A stretch of DNA of 64,000 bases, taken from positions 6,080,778 through 6,144,777 of the forward strand of contig NC_135212.1 in the NCBI RefSeq assembly GCF_052324685.1, written 5' to 3'. This DNA is from Brachyhypopomus gauderio. Lineage: Eukaryota > Chordata > Actinopteri > Gymnotiformes > Hypopomidae. The position numbers and the translations under genes are program-made. How positions within the stretch are numbered: position 1 is the first letter of the stretch; each line of letters starts with the position of its first letter. A model generated the notes under the pieces. The model was not told the DNA's origin and did not search any database. It saw nothing but the letters and a program-made list of their open reading frames with translations. Below, piece after piece: positions 37,345-50,189 of this stretch.

Positions 37345-37575
37345 GCAAATCAGGCTCTTATAGTATCTCAAGGTACAGGGGTTTTAATGAATCACGCTCC
37401 CATGGTATCTTGAGGTACCAGGACTTTAACGAATCAGGCTCGTATAGTATCTCAAGATACCAGGGTTTAATGAGTCAGACTCCTATAATGTCTTGAAGTA
37501 CCAGGGTTTTAACAAATCAGGCTCCTATAGAATCTCAAGGTACCAGGGATTTAACTAATCCTATAGTATCTGTTC
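37345..37575. repeat. 42-bp minisatellite, about five copies
   Basis: Units contain ggctcctatagtatctcaag followed by gtaccagggttttaac with several substitutions. Confidence 0.8.
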
Positions 37576-37579
37576 ATAT

Positions 37580-40500
37580 TATGCAGTTTTGGGTCACAGT
37601 AACATCACATCAGAACCATGTGGTGCTAAGGAACAATCTCCTGTCCTGGTTCCACCTTTAGTTGCTATGTAAGATAAATGGTCCTCGTGAGTTTACCCAT
37701 TAAGAGCTTATTCAGTTTCATGGGGCCCATTTAGAGGATCTGGAACTGGATTGAAGCGGAAAAAAAGAGAAACTGACATAATAAGCCAGAGGCGACTGAG
37801 TCATAGAAAACACCTCCAATCTCACTGGACTCCAGGAAGAAACAACCAATCAAAGAGCAGGAAAAAAGGGCTCTAAATCTGTCACAACACAATCAGCTTT
37901 CACGCGGTCTGCCCCCTCACATTGTGTACCATTAGAAACACATGGAAGCAAAACATGGTTTTATCAGCAAAAAACAGGACTTATAAAGTGTTTAATTTGC
38001 CCCAGACGACTTATGAATTCTAGATCTTTAAAGGTCAAGGGCAGGACAAGTGTAGTTCATGTTATGCTGTGAATCAGAATCAATGAAGAAATTCTTGGTT
38101 CACTACAACTTGACCCACGAGGGGAAAGAGGGCAAATAAGCTAACCAGCACCAAAACAACGACGACAGATTGATATTCCTGTTCATATCAGCTGCAAAGT
38201 TGACATACATCTGAAAGGTGGGATTACGCAGAATAAGAAGAGAATTGTTCTGAAGCCCTGCCCGTTGTCCAACAAAGCACAGCTGAAGGAAAACCAGTTC
38301 CCCAAAGCTCAATAAACTCATTCACATTCTAGATTTGTTCCGCCTCAATATGCGTTGTTGTTTACAGACAAGAAACCTGATTTAATGCTCGTGAAATGTG
38401 TAGTGTCATGATTTAGTGACAAGCAGTCCATGAACATTAGAAAGCAGCAATCGGCTGTAATAATGATATAAGGCTTGTCAAAGAAAGTTTACGCAACATT
38501 TACACAATCTATTGATTTATTTTTAATAAAACAATGTCTGGGATTACATGAAAAGACAGAAGGATTTGAGCAATGCTACATCCTCAGATCTGTGGTTAGT
38601 TCTACAACATGCTTGCAACAATCTCCTTGCCTAGTTCCTTCAAAATTTGTGGTCAAGTAGATTTAGAAGAATTGAGGCTATTGTAAAGGCAAAGGGTGGT
38701 AAGATCAAACATTGCTTTTATTATACCAAAACAACAAAACTTCCATAAAATGTTGATGTGGTTCATCTGTTTTAATCACACACTTCTGCAGATATTACAC
38801 CAACATTGGAATAGACCTGCCCATCAGCAACAAGGCATCAAATAAAATGTCCCAGTCTGGTCTGTAGACAAACCGATGCTGCAATCCCAGAAACAGCCCC
38901 GCCCACCCCAGACCTGCCCCAGACCCACTGGGGTAACCGAGGCTCCACATATACACTGAAGTGACTACTTAGACTAAACATAATGTGATAAACCAGTTTA
39001 GTTCCCTCTGGAGTCTGGGCCCTCCCAAGGTTTCTTTCTCAGTCCTGCCCAGAGATTTTGCCCTTGCCATAAAAGTGGCATAAAAAGCATTATATAAATA
39101 AAAAATTAGACTTGGACTTTGTATGATAAAGGTGGAATCAACTCAACTGCAAGGTGAGAGCAGCGGATCTTTGTTCATAGTGAGTCACATTTATAGTGAG
39201 TCACATACATACAGTACATATTAGTCATTTGAATCAAATCATCAATTCAAAACTCACCAACACTGATACCAACAGTGAAATGGAGTCCTGTGTTCTGCTA
39301 TTGTCTTTCTGTCACTCAACCCCTCGCTGGTGATCATATGAAACAAAGAGGATCGTGACATTTTTTGCACACACAGATGAGCAGAGAGGGTCCAGACGGC
39401 ACTTGTTTGATGACAGATGACAGCCACATTTTTCTACCCAAGCCCTTCGCCTGCAATTTCAGCACACGCACCTTATGCAACTGAACACACATGCTTTGCT
39501 TTAACTGAGAATATTTTTAGCAACTCTTCCTGAGTGGTGCTGGCGATGTCTGAATGGAGCGTGACATGGGCCGGGCTTAAGTCTGCTGTAGGACTTGAAA
39601 AGATGTGTGATTATATGACACAAGACTGAAACTGAGAACAGGACAAATGTTTGGAGAATCTGATCAACAAGGACTCAAAGTGATAATGCGTGGAGGAGTT
39701 TGAACTAGTATGGCCTCTTGGAATCCTGTGTAAGTCTTAAGTGTTCAGTGTTCACTGTTTAGACTGTCACTGGAGTATTTTCTCTTGTGTCTATACAGAG
39801 GAAATGCCATTGTAACCAGTAAACACACGTGAAACAACCATCAGAAACACATGGAAGCGTTCCTAATTTTGAACAAGGTGTATAAACACTTCAATCTGCA
39901 GCGAACAAAACACGACACCAACCAACACTCCTGCATTCCAGGACCCAGTTTCCCTTAATGGACTTCCATGTTGTGGCAATTTGGCTGATTGTAAAGGAGA
40001 GAAAAAGCCTCTCTTTAGTGGGCTGGTGTGTTGGAAGCACACGCCAGCGTAGGCTCAGTACACACTGACCGCGTTCTGACCGCGTTTGCTGCAGATGGAG
40101 AGGAGGGTGAATGGGGGAGTTGGAGAGATGCATATATCTGGACGTGGTTGCTAATTGTGCTCTGAGACTCAACATTCCTGGGGCCAAACAAGTCTGGTTC
40201 TTTTTATGGAAATCAGTGTATGTCTGGGAGATGGCACTTTAGAATACTCTGGGTGTATGGAAGTCAGTAACAATGAGTTTGCATTCTGCTCGGCTTGGGG
40301 GTCAAAACTGGCAAACTTTTATTTTCTGGTTTACTTTTTTGGTTTAATAACAAAATATTATTATTAAATATATTATAATTTTTAGTATTATTAGCATTGT
40401 TGTTGTGAAACACTGAAATCAATTCTATAAGTGAATTTGACATGAATATTGGAGATTTTTAAATCCTCTAACCATCAGTTCAAATTAAATTAAAGGGACT

Positions 40501-40610
40501 TCATTGTAAGGATCTTAACTTTTATGAATAGTGACGTGTGTGCAATGTGTGATGTCACTGCAAATAGATTTAAAATAAAGTAACCAGCAGCATCCTAGAA
40601 CATCTTAGAT
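37580..40610. other. Intergenic with an interspersed-repeat remnant
   Basis: Mostly unassigned sequence. Around 38840-39115 is a stretch with ctcccaaggtttctttctca and a tail ataaataaaaaattagactt, words common in teleost dispersed repeats; ends not resolved. No exon recognised. Confidence 0.4.
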
Positions 40611-40884
40611 TACACAGACACACATGCTCATACACACAGACGCACTCACACACACAAACACACAAATAGACACACACTCACCCACACACAAACACACACA
40701 GACACTCACACAGACACACACACTCCTGGTGGGTGTGATTAGGGGAGAGCTGCACCTCTCCTGCTGTTTGTTTTCAATGACGCTGTGTGGTGGCACTCTC
40801 CCGTCATCCACGAGCTGGGAGTGTGTGCCCAGTCACTCTCCATAAGCAGTGATGAGATGCAGCTCTGGAGCAACAGACATGCGG

Positions 40885-40887
<3 letters not shown>

Positions 40888-40928
<41 letters not shown>

Positions 40929-40943
40929 AGAAAGAGAGAGAGG

Positions 40944-40997
<54 letters not shown>

Positions 40998-41080
40998 GGG
41001 AGAGACAGTGAGAGGAGGGGGTCTGAGAGGGCGAGAGAGAGGGTGAGGAAGGGAGAGAGAGGGTGAGAGAGTGGGGAGAG
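40888..41080. repeat. (GA)n purine tract
   Basis: About 190 bp of GA and GGGA runs, preceded by a CA-rich stretch (40615-40720). Glu/Arg and Ser/Leu frames are artefacts. Confidence 0.95.
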
Positions 41081-41589
41081 GGGCTGGGTAGGAGAGAGGT
41101 GGGGGTCATAGAAAGAAGGAACTGTGGATTCACTGTACGGGGCTATTTCAGTATGTATTTATCATAAAGGGGTTGTAGCTTCCCGTAACACATGAGACAG
41201 CAGAAGATCACATATGAAAGCCAACAGTCCATTGCCTACAAAGTCATTAACACAGTTCTCCCCAAACACCTGCTGACTTGTACCAGTCCTGACTTGAAAC
41301 ACTCTGGTAGTGCAAAGTGTTCAATGAGGTAAAGTTGGCGTGGCTGGTTTCAGAAGCAGAAAAAAACTGACTCACATTCTAGCCAACCCCAAACACCCAC
41401 GAAGGGCCACAATCCCTTCCTTCCTTCCACACAGTCACAGCCTTTACATACATCTCCAAAGATGGAATACCAAACCTGTGGTATTGATGTCAGCAGGCTC
41501 AGATGCTTTTCTTAAGTAAAGCTTCATTACGAGGATATCTGAGCCACATGTGACGTGTTGTAAATTAAACCATGTGCAGAAGCAGGGTA

Positions 41590-41705
41590 GGTGAAGACCT
41601 GACATCAGGGGAGGTGAAGACCTGACATCAGGGGAGGTGAAGACCTGACATCAGGGGAGGTGAAGACCTGACATCTGAGGAGACGAAGACCTGATATCAG
41701 GTCTT
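41590..41705. repeat. 23-bp minisatellite, about five copies
   Basis: Units of aggtgaagacctgacatcag plus ggg; the last copies are degenerate. Confidence 0.88.
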
Positions 41706-41709
41706 GGAA

Positions 41710-42510
41710 TGATCACAGATGAGTCTCCAAATAAAGGTCAGTAATAGCTGTAGAAAATGATGTTGTATATGTCACGGTAACACACGACGGTGGTTAGTAG
41801 CATGAGCTTAACAGAGCTGGAAGCCAGCGTTATTTATCACTGCCTTTCTGTCCGAGGCCAACACATGAAAACACAACATCTGAACTCCTAAGCAAAAAGT
41901 GGGGGAAAAAAGTCTGAGGTATCTCATCCCACTGTTCTTATATCCAGATGTGTTTATGTGTGGCGAAAGTTTAAAAGCTGACATTTGTCTCTGGTGTCTG
42001 TTGCAAGCTGTTAAACTTGATGGATCTGTAATAATATATGAAGCCATCTCGTGGGAGTGGCACATACTGGCCAGCACTATGAGGGGATTTTAGTGGACCA
42101 GGTGCCTCCTCTTTCCTCTTCTGGCCAATGACCATGTCATGTACTAGGTTCTTCATGGGAATACGTTTCTCTTGCCACTTTTTTAGATGCTGCTCTGTCT
42201 CATGTGAAGTCAAAAGAGGATACAGATGATCTGTCTAAGGTCTTAAGGTGTCCAAAGTATGACCTCCCTATGCCAAGGAGCAAGCAAGCAAGGAGCAAGA
42301 TTTATCAATCATTCATTCATAATTAATTCATTCACACTGGTCTCACCTATTTGGGAATGACTGGTAATGTTACTAATAATGCCAAATCACCTATCGACAG
42401 AAACACGCCCAGGTGCTCCACACAAATAACTAACTACTATTCCACTTAGGAAATGCTGGTATAAAGACCCTTTCTCTGATGGGAGTGATATGGATGCCCA
42501 AGGCAGGTCT
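41710..42510. other. Intergenic, no gene seen
   Basis: No recognised exon or repeat; a (ATC)n run follows at about 42512-42538. Confidence 0.45.
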
Positions 42511-42793
42511 CATCATCATCATCATCATCATCATCATCTGGCCCCTGTCTGGGGGCAATTGGAGTCACTTTTGTACACTAGGGAACCGTTGTGTATGCTG
42601 TTGTTTTGTATAATCTCACATGAGGGTTCATGCAGTTCATCAATTTGACATTTTTTATTACACATGAGCACACACCATGTTCACTAGTAGCTGAAATCAA
42701 TAAGGGGTTTTATTAACACAAACAGGCAGTGAATGATATTTCTCAAAGCTTTTTTTAAATCAGTTTTATATAGTTTTATATACCGATGAAGTA

Positions 42794-42796
<3 letters not shown>

Positions 42797-42846
<50 letters not shown>

Positions 42847-42863
42847 GTGTACAGAAGTGTACA

Positions 42864-42951
<88 letters not shown>

Positions 42952-42955
42952 ACAT
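42797..42955. repeat. (TA)n(TG)n and long (TA)n microsatellites
   Basis: A TA run then a TG run (42797-42845), a 20-bp spacer, then about 80 bp of uninterrupted TA (42866-42948). Confidence 0.95.
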
Positions 42956-43519
42956 GATTCTTTTTTCTATTACATATGAAACACAGGAGATGTAACAGCA
43001 TGTAGAAAATGAATAGCATGTAGAAAAAAAATGTTTTTTGCAACAAAAAAACAAACAAACAAGAAAACCATACCCTCTGGTTCCTATATACTGTATTCCA
43101 TAGGGAACATAAGCGTTTCCATCGCCTGCTTCGTTCTCTGTGTTCATATCACAAACTTATCCTCTATAAACAGGTGAAGAAATCCAGGCACGTTTATGCA
43201 CCTTCGTACTTTTCGTGTGGTTTTCTGGCATGTGGGGGGTCATTAGCTGAGCATTAATCCACGTTTGGAAAAAGGCCCCGTGGTCTGACAGCAAAGAAAG
43301 ACTCACAAACAGCACGAGTGTGTCAGGCTTCTTGAAGTTAGCACGTGGCACACACTGGATCTGGACGCTGGCCTACGGATGCGGAATACTTTGAGAAAAA
43401 CACAACAACAAAGGCTGCAGAAACTGCAAAAATGTGGCTTGCATGTTGTGAGAGTTAGGAAGCATCCATTAAAGCCAATGCTATTTGGCTGCAGAGGGTT
43501 TGATGTTGAAATATCCAGA

Positions 43520-43675
43520 AACAGTGTGCAGGCCCATCTTCACAGTGTTCAGGCGTGTCTTCATGCTGTTCAAGCTTGTCTTCACACTGTTCATGCTTGT
43601 CATCACACTGTTCAGGCCTGTCTTCACAGTGTTCAGGCCTGTCTTCACAGTGTTCAGGCCTGTTCTCACACCTCC
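43520..43675. repeat. 21-bp minisatellite
   Basis: About seven copies of a unit like cttcacagtgttcaggcctg plus t. Open frames on both strands arise from the 3-fold period. Confidence 0.9.
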
Positions 43676-43740
43676 TAATGCCAGCTACCACTTCCAGTGT
43701 GGCAGACCAAGGTCATCCCTCTACACCCCAGACCCCCCCG

Positions 43741-43741
<1 letters not shown>

Positions 43742-43804
<63 letters not shown>
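43742..43804. repeat. (CA)n microsatellite
   Basis: About 31 CA units. Confidence 0.97.
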
Positions 43805-43806
<2 letters not shown>

Positions 43807-43904
43807 GATCTGAACTGGGAAGCCATTTCTTCTGGATTCCCCCGGCACCACTTTGCATTCCTGATTTCACTGGGGTTCAGCCTTTACTGTCCTGCTGAAC
43901 TTGT

Positions 43905-44010
43905 GCTGGATGGTCTTTCCTGGAGGAAGGCGGATGGTCTTTCCGGGAGGAAGGCGGGATGGTCTTTCCTGGAGGAAGGCGGATGGTCTTTCCTGGAGGA
44001 AGGCGGCGAA
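43905..44010. repeat. About 24-bp minisatellite, four copies
   Basis: Units of ggatggtctttcctggagga plus aggc. Confidence 0.88.
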
Positions 44011-44334
44011 GAGTAGACACTGCACCTCTGAAAACACAACGCACCAGAGCGGTCTGCTGATCTGAGGTATGTTTCCTCACCACTGATGGACTGCTTACAA
44101 ATGTGCATGAGTCTTATTAATACAATGAGGAATATTAACGCTGCTTATAAAGTGGAGTTGAATAAGTAAATTAAACAGTTCTTACTGAGGTGGGACGGCA
44201 TACTGCGTTTCTGAGCAATGTTATGGTAATTATGTTAATTATTAAATGCATGTAATCTTATGTATAGATTTGTTGTTACTGTATAAGGAAAACTGAGTGT
44301 CTAGTTCAAATTCTGTACATCATGTATGCCGTAC

Positions 44335-44470
44335 TTGAAAACACATGGTGACATCACTGCCGTACTTAAAGACACACGATGACATCACTGCTGTATTTGC
44401 AGACACATGATGACATCACTGCTGTACTTGCAGACACATGATGACAGCACTACTGTACTTGCAGACACAT
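44335..44470. repeat. About 31-bp minisatellite, four copies
   Basis: Units of acacatgatgacatcactgc followed by tgtacttgcag. Confidence 0.85.
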
Positions 44471-44559
44471 ATGCTTCAATCTGTAGATATTCCTAGAGAG
44501 GGGGAAGGGTGAGACAGAGTGAGAGAAGATGGAAGCAAGAAACCACTGCTGAGGATGTT

Positions 44560-45635
44560 GGGTAGATCTAAAGATCTAGGGTATATTTGAGGATCTAGAG
44601 TATATCTGAAAATCTAGGGTATAATCTGAAAATCCAGGGTATACAGTATATAAGTATCTAGAGAATATCTGAAGATCTAGGGTATATCTGAGGATCTAGG
44701 GTATATATGAGGATCTAGGGCAGGGATGTCAAAGTCAAATACACCGAGGGCCAAAAAACCAAATTTGCTACAAGCCGAGGGCCAGACTGGTTCAATGTTT
44801 ATTAAAACATATTGAAATGATTGCACATAGCCTATTGAACCAAGACATAACACAGTGTATATTATTATGTAATGCTTAAATGAATAAAGCAATATTTCTT
44901 ATGGATCTGTCAGTAATTTCAAGTGAAAACATTTTTCAACAAGCAAACAGATAAAAACAAACTTCCTTCAAAGAAAACATGTCCTGTACATTAAATGAAT
45001 AAAGTAATAAAGGTATGAAAAGTGCTGGAATTTAGGCTAAAGTACTTGAAAATGCTTGAAATTGTATCGACTTCGTTTCACAACAAATATCTGTCTGACT
45101 GAACAGTTCTCTTGTATTACGTTAATTCCAGGACGAAACATGAGAGAACGTGAAGACGTTAAGATTGGGCGTTTTGAAAATAAACAACCATTAAATAATG
45201 TGAATAAAAAAATCATTTCGACTATATGTATAAATATTTAACTTAATTAAGTTTAACTAGTGCGTGCAGTTACAAAATTCGAGAGGTGCACGACCTTGCG
45301 AATCGACAGCGTGCGACACCCTCGCGCACGGGCGGAGCCACTGCGATTACGTCATTTTCGCCGCGCAGACCCTCGCCGCTTGTGTGCTGCAATGACTTCG
45401 CGGGCTACCGTTGCATTGTGGGGAATGTAGTGTTTGTGTGTGCAAAACACCATCGGGCGGCTGTGGCCTGCGGGCCGGTTCTAATAGCAATTAAATATCA
45501 TCCAGGGGGCCATAGATAATCAATTCACCTTGACTTTGACATATGTGATCTAGGGTATATCGGTTTGGTACAGTGCTTAAACTGCTGAGGATCTAGGGTA
45601 TTTCTGAGGATATAGGGTATATTTGTGAGGTGCAA
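44560..45635. repeat. gatctaggg minisatellite split by a transposon
   Basis: Degenerate units of about 20 bp (gaggatctagggtatatctg) occupy 44560-44720 and resume at 45547-45635; the hAT element at 44721-45546 lies between. Confidence 0.8.
44721..45546. mobile_element. hAT-like non-autonomous element, 826 bp
   Basis: The left end is cagggatgtcaaagtcaa and the right end ttgactttgacatatgtg, sharing a perfect 13-bp inverted repeat (44726-44738 with 45530-45542). Flanked by gatctaggg at 44712-44720 and 45547-45555, consistent with an 8-bp target duplication in a repeated host. The interior has gagggccaaaaaaccaaatt and a CpG-rich right third (45286-45440). No intact transposase; a 77-residue frame inside is not a recognisable protein. 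Confidence 0.8.
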
Positions 45636-45639
45636 TGCT

Positions 45640-46180
45640 TAAAAGTGCTTCTAAAGTAAAAATGAAGTTGCAAAAACTCTTTGCCTTGTGAAACTGAGAG
45701 ATTCCTCGTGTGAAGAATTGATTTGGCTGCACAGGATTAGAGAGCTTTCAAAAGGAATTTTAAAAAAATGAAATCCCATTGAGAATAGCATGCATTCAAG
45801 CAGACCTCAAATAACCCCCAGACTAGATAGTCAAAAGATATTATTTTAGCACAAGAAGAAAACAAAGATTAAACCAATAAACAAACAAGCAAACAAACAC
45901 CAAAGATACATGAGCATCTGAGCATCTGCTTGGCTAAGCTGGACCCTGTTCTAGCAGACATTTACACTCCAGCTGAAACACATAAAAATATGCAGTTGCA
46001 GCTATTTTCAGATTCCAATTGTGTTTTTAATATCGTGTTCAAAACGAATGTAAATCAAGCACAATTATCTTTTTGATTGCAGGGGGTGAAGAAACGAGTT
46101 GCTAAGATTACAGAGGGCTGTTGTGAATTATACCAACATGTGTGAAACGCTTAATAAACATCAAAAGAACAGGCGCCTCT
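45640..46180. other. Intergenic, no gene seen
   Basis: AT-rich spacer without a recognised element. Confidence 0.45.
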
Positions 46181-46184
46181 CAAT

Positions 46185-46885
46185 ATGAATATACGGTACT
46201 CGATTTACTCCGAATATACAATATTCCATTTACTCTGAATATACGGTACTCGATTTACTCATGAATATACAGCACTCCATCTACTCTGAATATACGGTAC
46301 TCCATCTACTTTGAATATACAATACTCCACCTACTCTGAATATAAGGTACTCGATTTACTCTGAATATATGGTACTCCACCTACTCTGAAAATACGGTAC
46401 TCCATTTACTATGAATATACAATACTCCATCTACTCTGAATATACGGGACTCCATCTACTCTGAATATACTCCACCTACTCTGAATATACGGTACTCCAC
46501 CTACTCTGAATATACGGTACTCCACCTACTCTGAATATACTGTACTCCATCTACTCTGAACATACGGGACTCCACCTACTCTGAATATACTGTACTCCAT
46601 CTACTCTGAACATACGGGACTCCACCTACTCTGAATATACTGTACTCCATCTACTCTGAACATACGGGACTCCACCTACTCTGAATATACTGTACTCCAT
46701 CTACTCTGAATATACGGGACTCCACCTACTCTGAATATATGGTACTCCACCTACTCTGAATATACTGTACTCCATCTACTCTGAATATACTGTACTCCAC
46801 CTACTCTGAATATACGGTACTCCATCTACTCTGAATATACGGGACTCCACCTACTCTGAATATACAGGACTCCATCTACTCTACC
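46185..46885. repeat. 25-bp minisatellite, about 27 copies
   Basis: Units of tctgaatatacggtactcca plus cctac, with 50-bp dimers (alternating atactgtactccat and catacgggactcca) in the middle. Confidence 0.95.
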
Positions 46886-47024
46886 TGAGCTGGTGAAATG
46901 CTGTCATACTCTGCAAAATAGTGGTGTAAATTAAATACTTGTTCAAAATGTGAAATATATGTTTCAAACTGGCAAAATGAAAAGCATTAGTATAACTAAA
47001 CATTAATTAGTAATAAAAACATTA

Positions 47025-47110
47025 GGAAAAACTTCCTAAATGGTGGGGAATAGGAAGAAACCTTGGGAGGACCAAGACTCAAAAGGGAACCCATCCTCTA
47101 TTGGACGGCC
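47025..47110. repeat. Dispersed teleost repeat remnant
   Basis: Contains aggaagaaaccttgggagga and gggaacccatcctctattgg, words shared by a common fish interspersed repeat; part is the reverse complement of the 39.0-kb remnant. Class not determined. Confidence 0.4.
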
Positions 47111-48015
47111 TGTTAACACACAAATTACACAAAAACAAATTATACAGATGAATACACAAGTCACAAATAAATCACAGGCTAAGTATAAGGTAACTAGAAT
47201 GAAAGTTCTGGGTGTTGATATTGTCAATGTAAATGTCTTGTGATGAACGCCAGGTTTTCATTCCGTGTCGGAGTGATGATACTGGTATTGTAGGCTCCGA
47301 CTGCAGTGTTACTCCCCAGTGTTACTCCCCGGTGAACCCAGGTTTATTGTAGAGACTGTAGTTTCACAGCACTATGCACTATGATGGCACAAAAACCGTG
47401 TATCTGCTTTATGATTGGCTGTCCAGCAGAGGTCAGAATGTAATTGCATGAACAACACTATCTGAGGTTTGCCTACACACTCTTCAGGGGTGCTTGGGGT
47501 AAGTTAAACACCCCCAGCCCTGGTCTACACCCATCCAACACCATCCCCACAACCACCATAAAGCCCAGAATGAAAGAAGACACTGCCTTTAATCACTCTT
47601 GCCATCAGACACCTCCGAGCAGAGCCCAGCACACAGATAACACTCTCAGGACTATTTCTAGCATTTTATAAGTTTTGTTTATGATACCCCTTGGGCCTTG
47701 AGGAATGACAGTCTAATTCAAAGCAGAGGGCCAGAGATGTTGTTAGTGTCAAACGCACTAACTGGCCAATATGTCTGTCTGGTTTTGTTTATGGAGGTAT
47801 CCTTCCATGAATAGTCACTGGTCATGTGACCTATTTATTGTTTGCTTGGGTTCTCAATTTAGCTTAATTTTAGCCGTCACACATATTCTTGGTGCATGCA
47901 GCAAACGCAGGGGCTTTGTGCAGTGTTTGCAGAGGAAACCTGGTCCGTTCGTATCAAGATCAAGACGGTACAGGCCTTACACGTATCGTTAATCTCTGCC
48001 TCTGCGTTTTCTGAA

Positions 48016-48046
48016 GACGTCACCATGGAAACCACAAAAGTCCAAT
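48016..48046 (+). promoter_or_regulatory. CRE / RFX X-box-like / CCAAT cluster
   Basis: gacgtcac (48016-48023, CRE-like) overlaps gtcaccatggaaac (48019-48032), which fits the palindromic RFX X-box pattern GTNNCC-AT-GGNNAC, and ccaat follows at 48042-48046. Clustering suggests a promoter; no TATA box. Inference only. Confidence 0.4.
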
Positions 48047-48568
48047 GAATCAACGCTTAATGAGTGGATTCATCTCAAGGGCTGCGCGCGAATAAAATGC
48101 AAGTAAAAGCAGAAGGGCCGTGTCAAACCAAACGAAAACACGCGACGCTTCGCTGTGTCATAACTCTCATACAGATAGGTACTTAGCAACTCTGAAACAT
48201 AAACTGAGCATGACTTTTAAATCAAAACCAGTAGCTGCCTACAGCATCGCGTTAGTTTACAGCGAGTCTGACACTGCTGATACTGCGCAGGCCTCCGGAG
48301 TTTCTCTTAAATCTGGCTGCGAAAGACAAAAACCCCTCCGTATTTGATGATGTACAGGTGTTCCTTCCAAGCCAGATACAACAAATGCACGAGAACTCAA
48401 GTGATCTGCCCTTTGATCGAACTAAACTTCAGCAAACATTCACTGACTGGATTAGACCGCATGGGATATGGACGTTATCCTACGGAAAGACTCGCTGCCG
48501 AACTTGGCAGGTCGCGCAAATTTGAATGATTCACTTTCTATTTTTACAGGCCCCCTGTGTCCCTCGCC

Positions 48569-48832
48569 ATGTGTACGGATGTTTCGGAGATGACGGAGCG
48601 CCAGTGTAGTCGCAGGGTGCAGTCGAGGGGAGTCGAGGTGGTGCGCAACAGGCGTGACTGGTCCGCGCGCGCTCAGCGCTACATGCAATCACGTCTCGCG
48701 CGCATGGGCAGCGGATGGCTCGAGCGGTGGAACTCCGTAGTCTGTCATTACTCTGCCCGGGTATATAGGCACGTGCTCGAAGCTAGAGCACAGCGAATGA
48801 ACCGCAGGCACTCGCCGAAAGTGCATCAATAA
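48569..48832 (+). CDS. Candidate small Arg-rich protein, 87 aa (terminal exon)
   Basis: I do not recognise this protein. A strong acceptor (ctatttttacag, AG at 48548-48549) precedes an exon with ATG at 48569 and TAA at 48830-48832; an AATAAA poly(A) signal (48828-48833) overlaps the stop. The predicted product begins MCTDVSEMTERQCSRRV, is very rich in Arg (over 20%) and contains AQRYMQSRLARMGSGWLERW; no signal peptide or obvious membrane segment. The frame is open for a few codons upstream to the acceptor, so an upstream coding exon is possible; a good-looking donor (acagatag/gtactt) sits near 48178. The stretch is CpG-rich, and a CRE/X-box/CCAAT cluster lies 0.5 kb upstream. It could equally be a chance frame in a CpG island or a noncoding transcript. 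Confidence 0.3.
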   Translation: MCTDVSEMTERQCSRRVQSRGVEVVRNRRDWSARAQRYMQSRLARMGSGWLERWNSVVCHYSARVYRHVLEARAQRMNRRHSPKVHQ

Positions 48833-48849
48833 AAGTGAACAGATTATAT

Positions 48850-50060
48850 CAATAACGGGCTAGCAACGATTAAACACTCCAGAAGAGTGCAAATTAAATT
48901 ATGCAAATAAAAAAAAACATTAGGAAGGCAGTTGTAACTAACCTACATAGTCGAGAGGATGATAAATTGTCATGGCTCGCTGCAAAGAAAACTCACTCAT
49001 TACGAAACTGTTTTTCACATAGGATACATCTCGTCTCATTGACTCCGGCATTAGTAATAAAGAAGCACAGTGATCATTAGCTTCAGGCATTCTCCATAAA
49101 TTTGACTCGACACCAGAGTCACCATAAAGCCAATACCATACATTCCACATATACTAGGTCATTTTGATTAGACACACATGTTTCGACTGTATCTGCCGCC
49201 TCAGTTCAGCCAAATGATATTTTGGGGGTAAACAAAAATGCACCGTCAGAACAGCTAAGTCATGCATTCCAAGACAATCATTGTAAATTAGTGTAATGAC
49301 AAAAATAAGCACCAAGCACATGTTTTGGGTTTAAAGCTCGCATGTGGAAAGCAGCTTTTTAATTACCAAATGACCACACCTGGCTCCATAAACTCTGAGG
49401 AACAGCAATACTTCAAAGCTGCTTTCATTCACGGATGGATGAAGGCAAAACAGCCGTCCTTTAATATTCATAGCGGATTAGTTGTAATGAGGCAGCTGGA
49501 AATTATGGAAGCTGTATCAGAAGCAGCGATCCCCTCCCCCCTTTTAAAGTAACCAGATGATCAGTGGCCACTTAAGATTTTTTTTAAGGTTAATTTGTAC
49601 GCAAAATATGAAGTGTTAATTCTCGTTTTGTTGATTATATCTCATTTACCAAGTTTAATACAATTATAGCATTTAAAGCATTTATGACAAACAGGCTATT
49701 TTATATATAAAATTGTCAAAAAGATTTGTGTTTACACTGAGGATTACATCATATTCCGATTGAATCAATGCAGAAATGACAATAAGTTTGACTTCTTTTG
49801 AGGTGGGGAGTACTAAACATTTGAACCTCAAGTTTACCTGCAAAGCTTTGGCATTTTCTGCACGTAGCACTGAAAATCATTTGGCCAAAGTATAAATCCA
49901 CCCACTGCAAAATCCACATTTGTGGACAGGACCAAAAGCCACAGTGCACTTTGGAAATCTGTTTTGTATAATAGCAAAACAATGTTTATTTATGTGCTCA
50001 TTTGGCAGCAATTTAAATTATCCCGGCCTTTCGTCACGAAATGGAAACTTCATCTGAATG
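48850..50060. other. Intergenic, AT-rich, no gene seen
   Basis: Has several TAATTA/ATTA-type homeodomain words around 49280-49560, compatible with a conserved noncoding element, but nothing conclusive. Confidence 0.35.
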
Positions 50061-50064
50061 TGAC

Positions 50065-50185
50065 CTTGCTGGAGAAATGCTGGAGAAATGCAGGAAAAAT
50101 GCTGAAGAAATCTGGAGAAAAGATGAAGAAATCTGGAGAAATGCTGGAGAAATCTGGAGAAATCTGGAGAAATGCTGCAGAAGTG
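50065..50185. repeat. ggagaaatctggagaaatgc short tandem repeat
   Basis: Degenerate 11-22-bp units rich in ggagaaat. Confidence 0.75.
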
Positions 50186-50189
50186 ACAG

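Noticed and set aside
40785..41133. Glu/Arg or Ser/Leu-rich frames
   Set aside because: Translations of a (GA)n tract.
45286..45519. 77-residue frame in a CpG-rich stretch
   Set aside because: It lies inside the hAT-like element and resembles no protein.
48569..48832. Reading the 87-residue candidate as a BH3-only protein (segment SRLARMGSGWLERW)
   Set aside because: Leu, Met and Gly line up with a BH3 core, but the near-invariant Asp is Ser and the following acidic position is Gly, so the resemblance is too weak.
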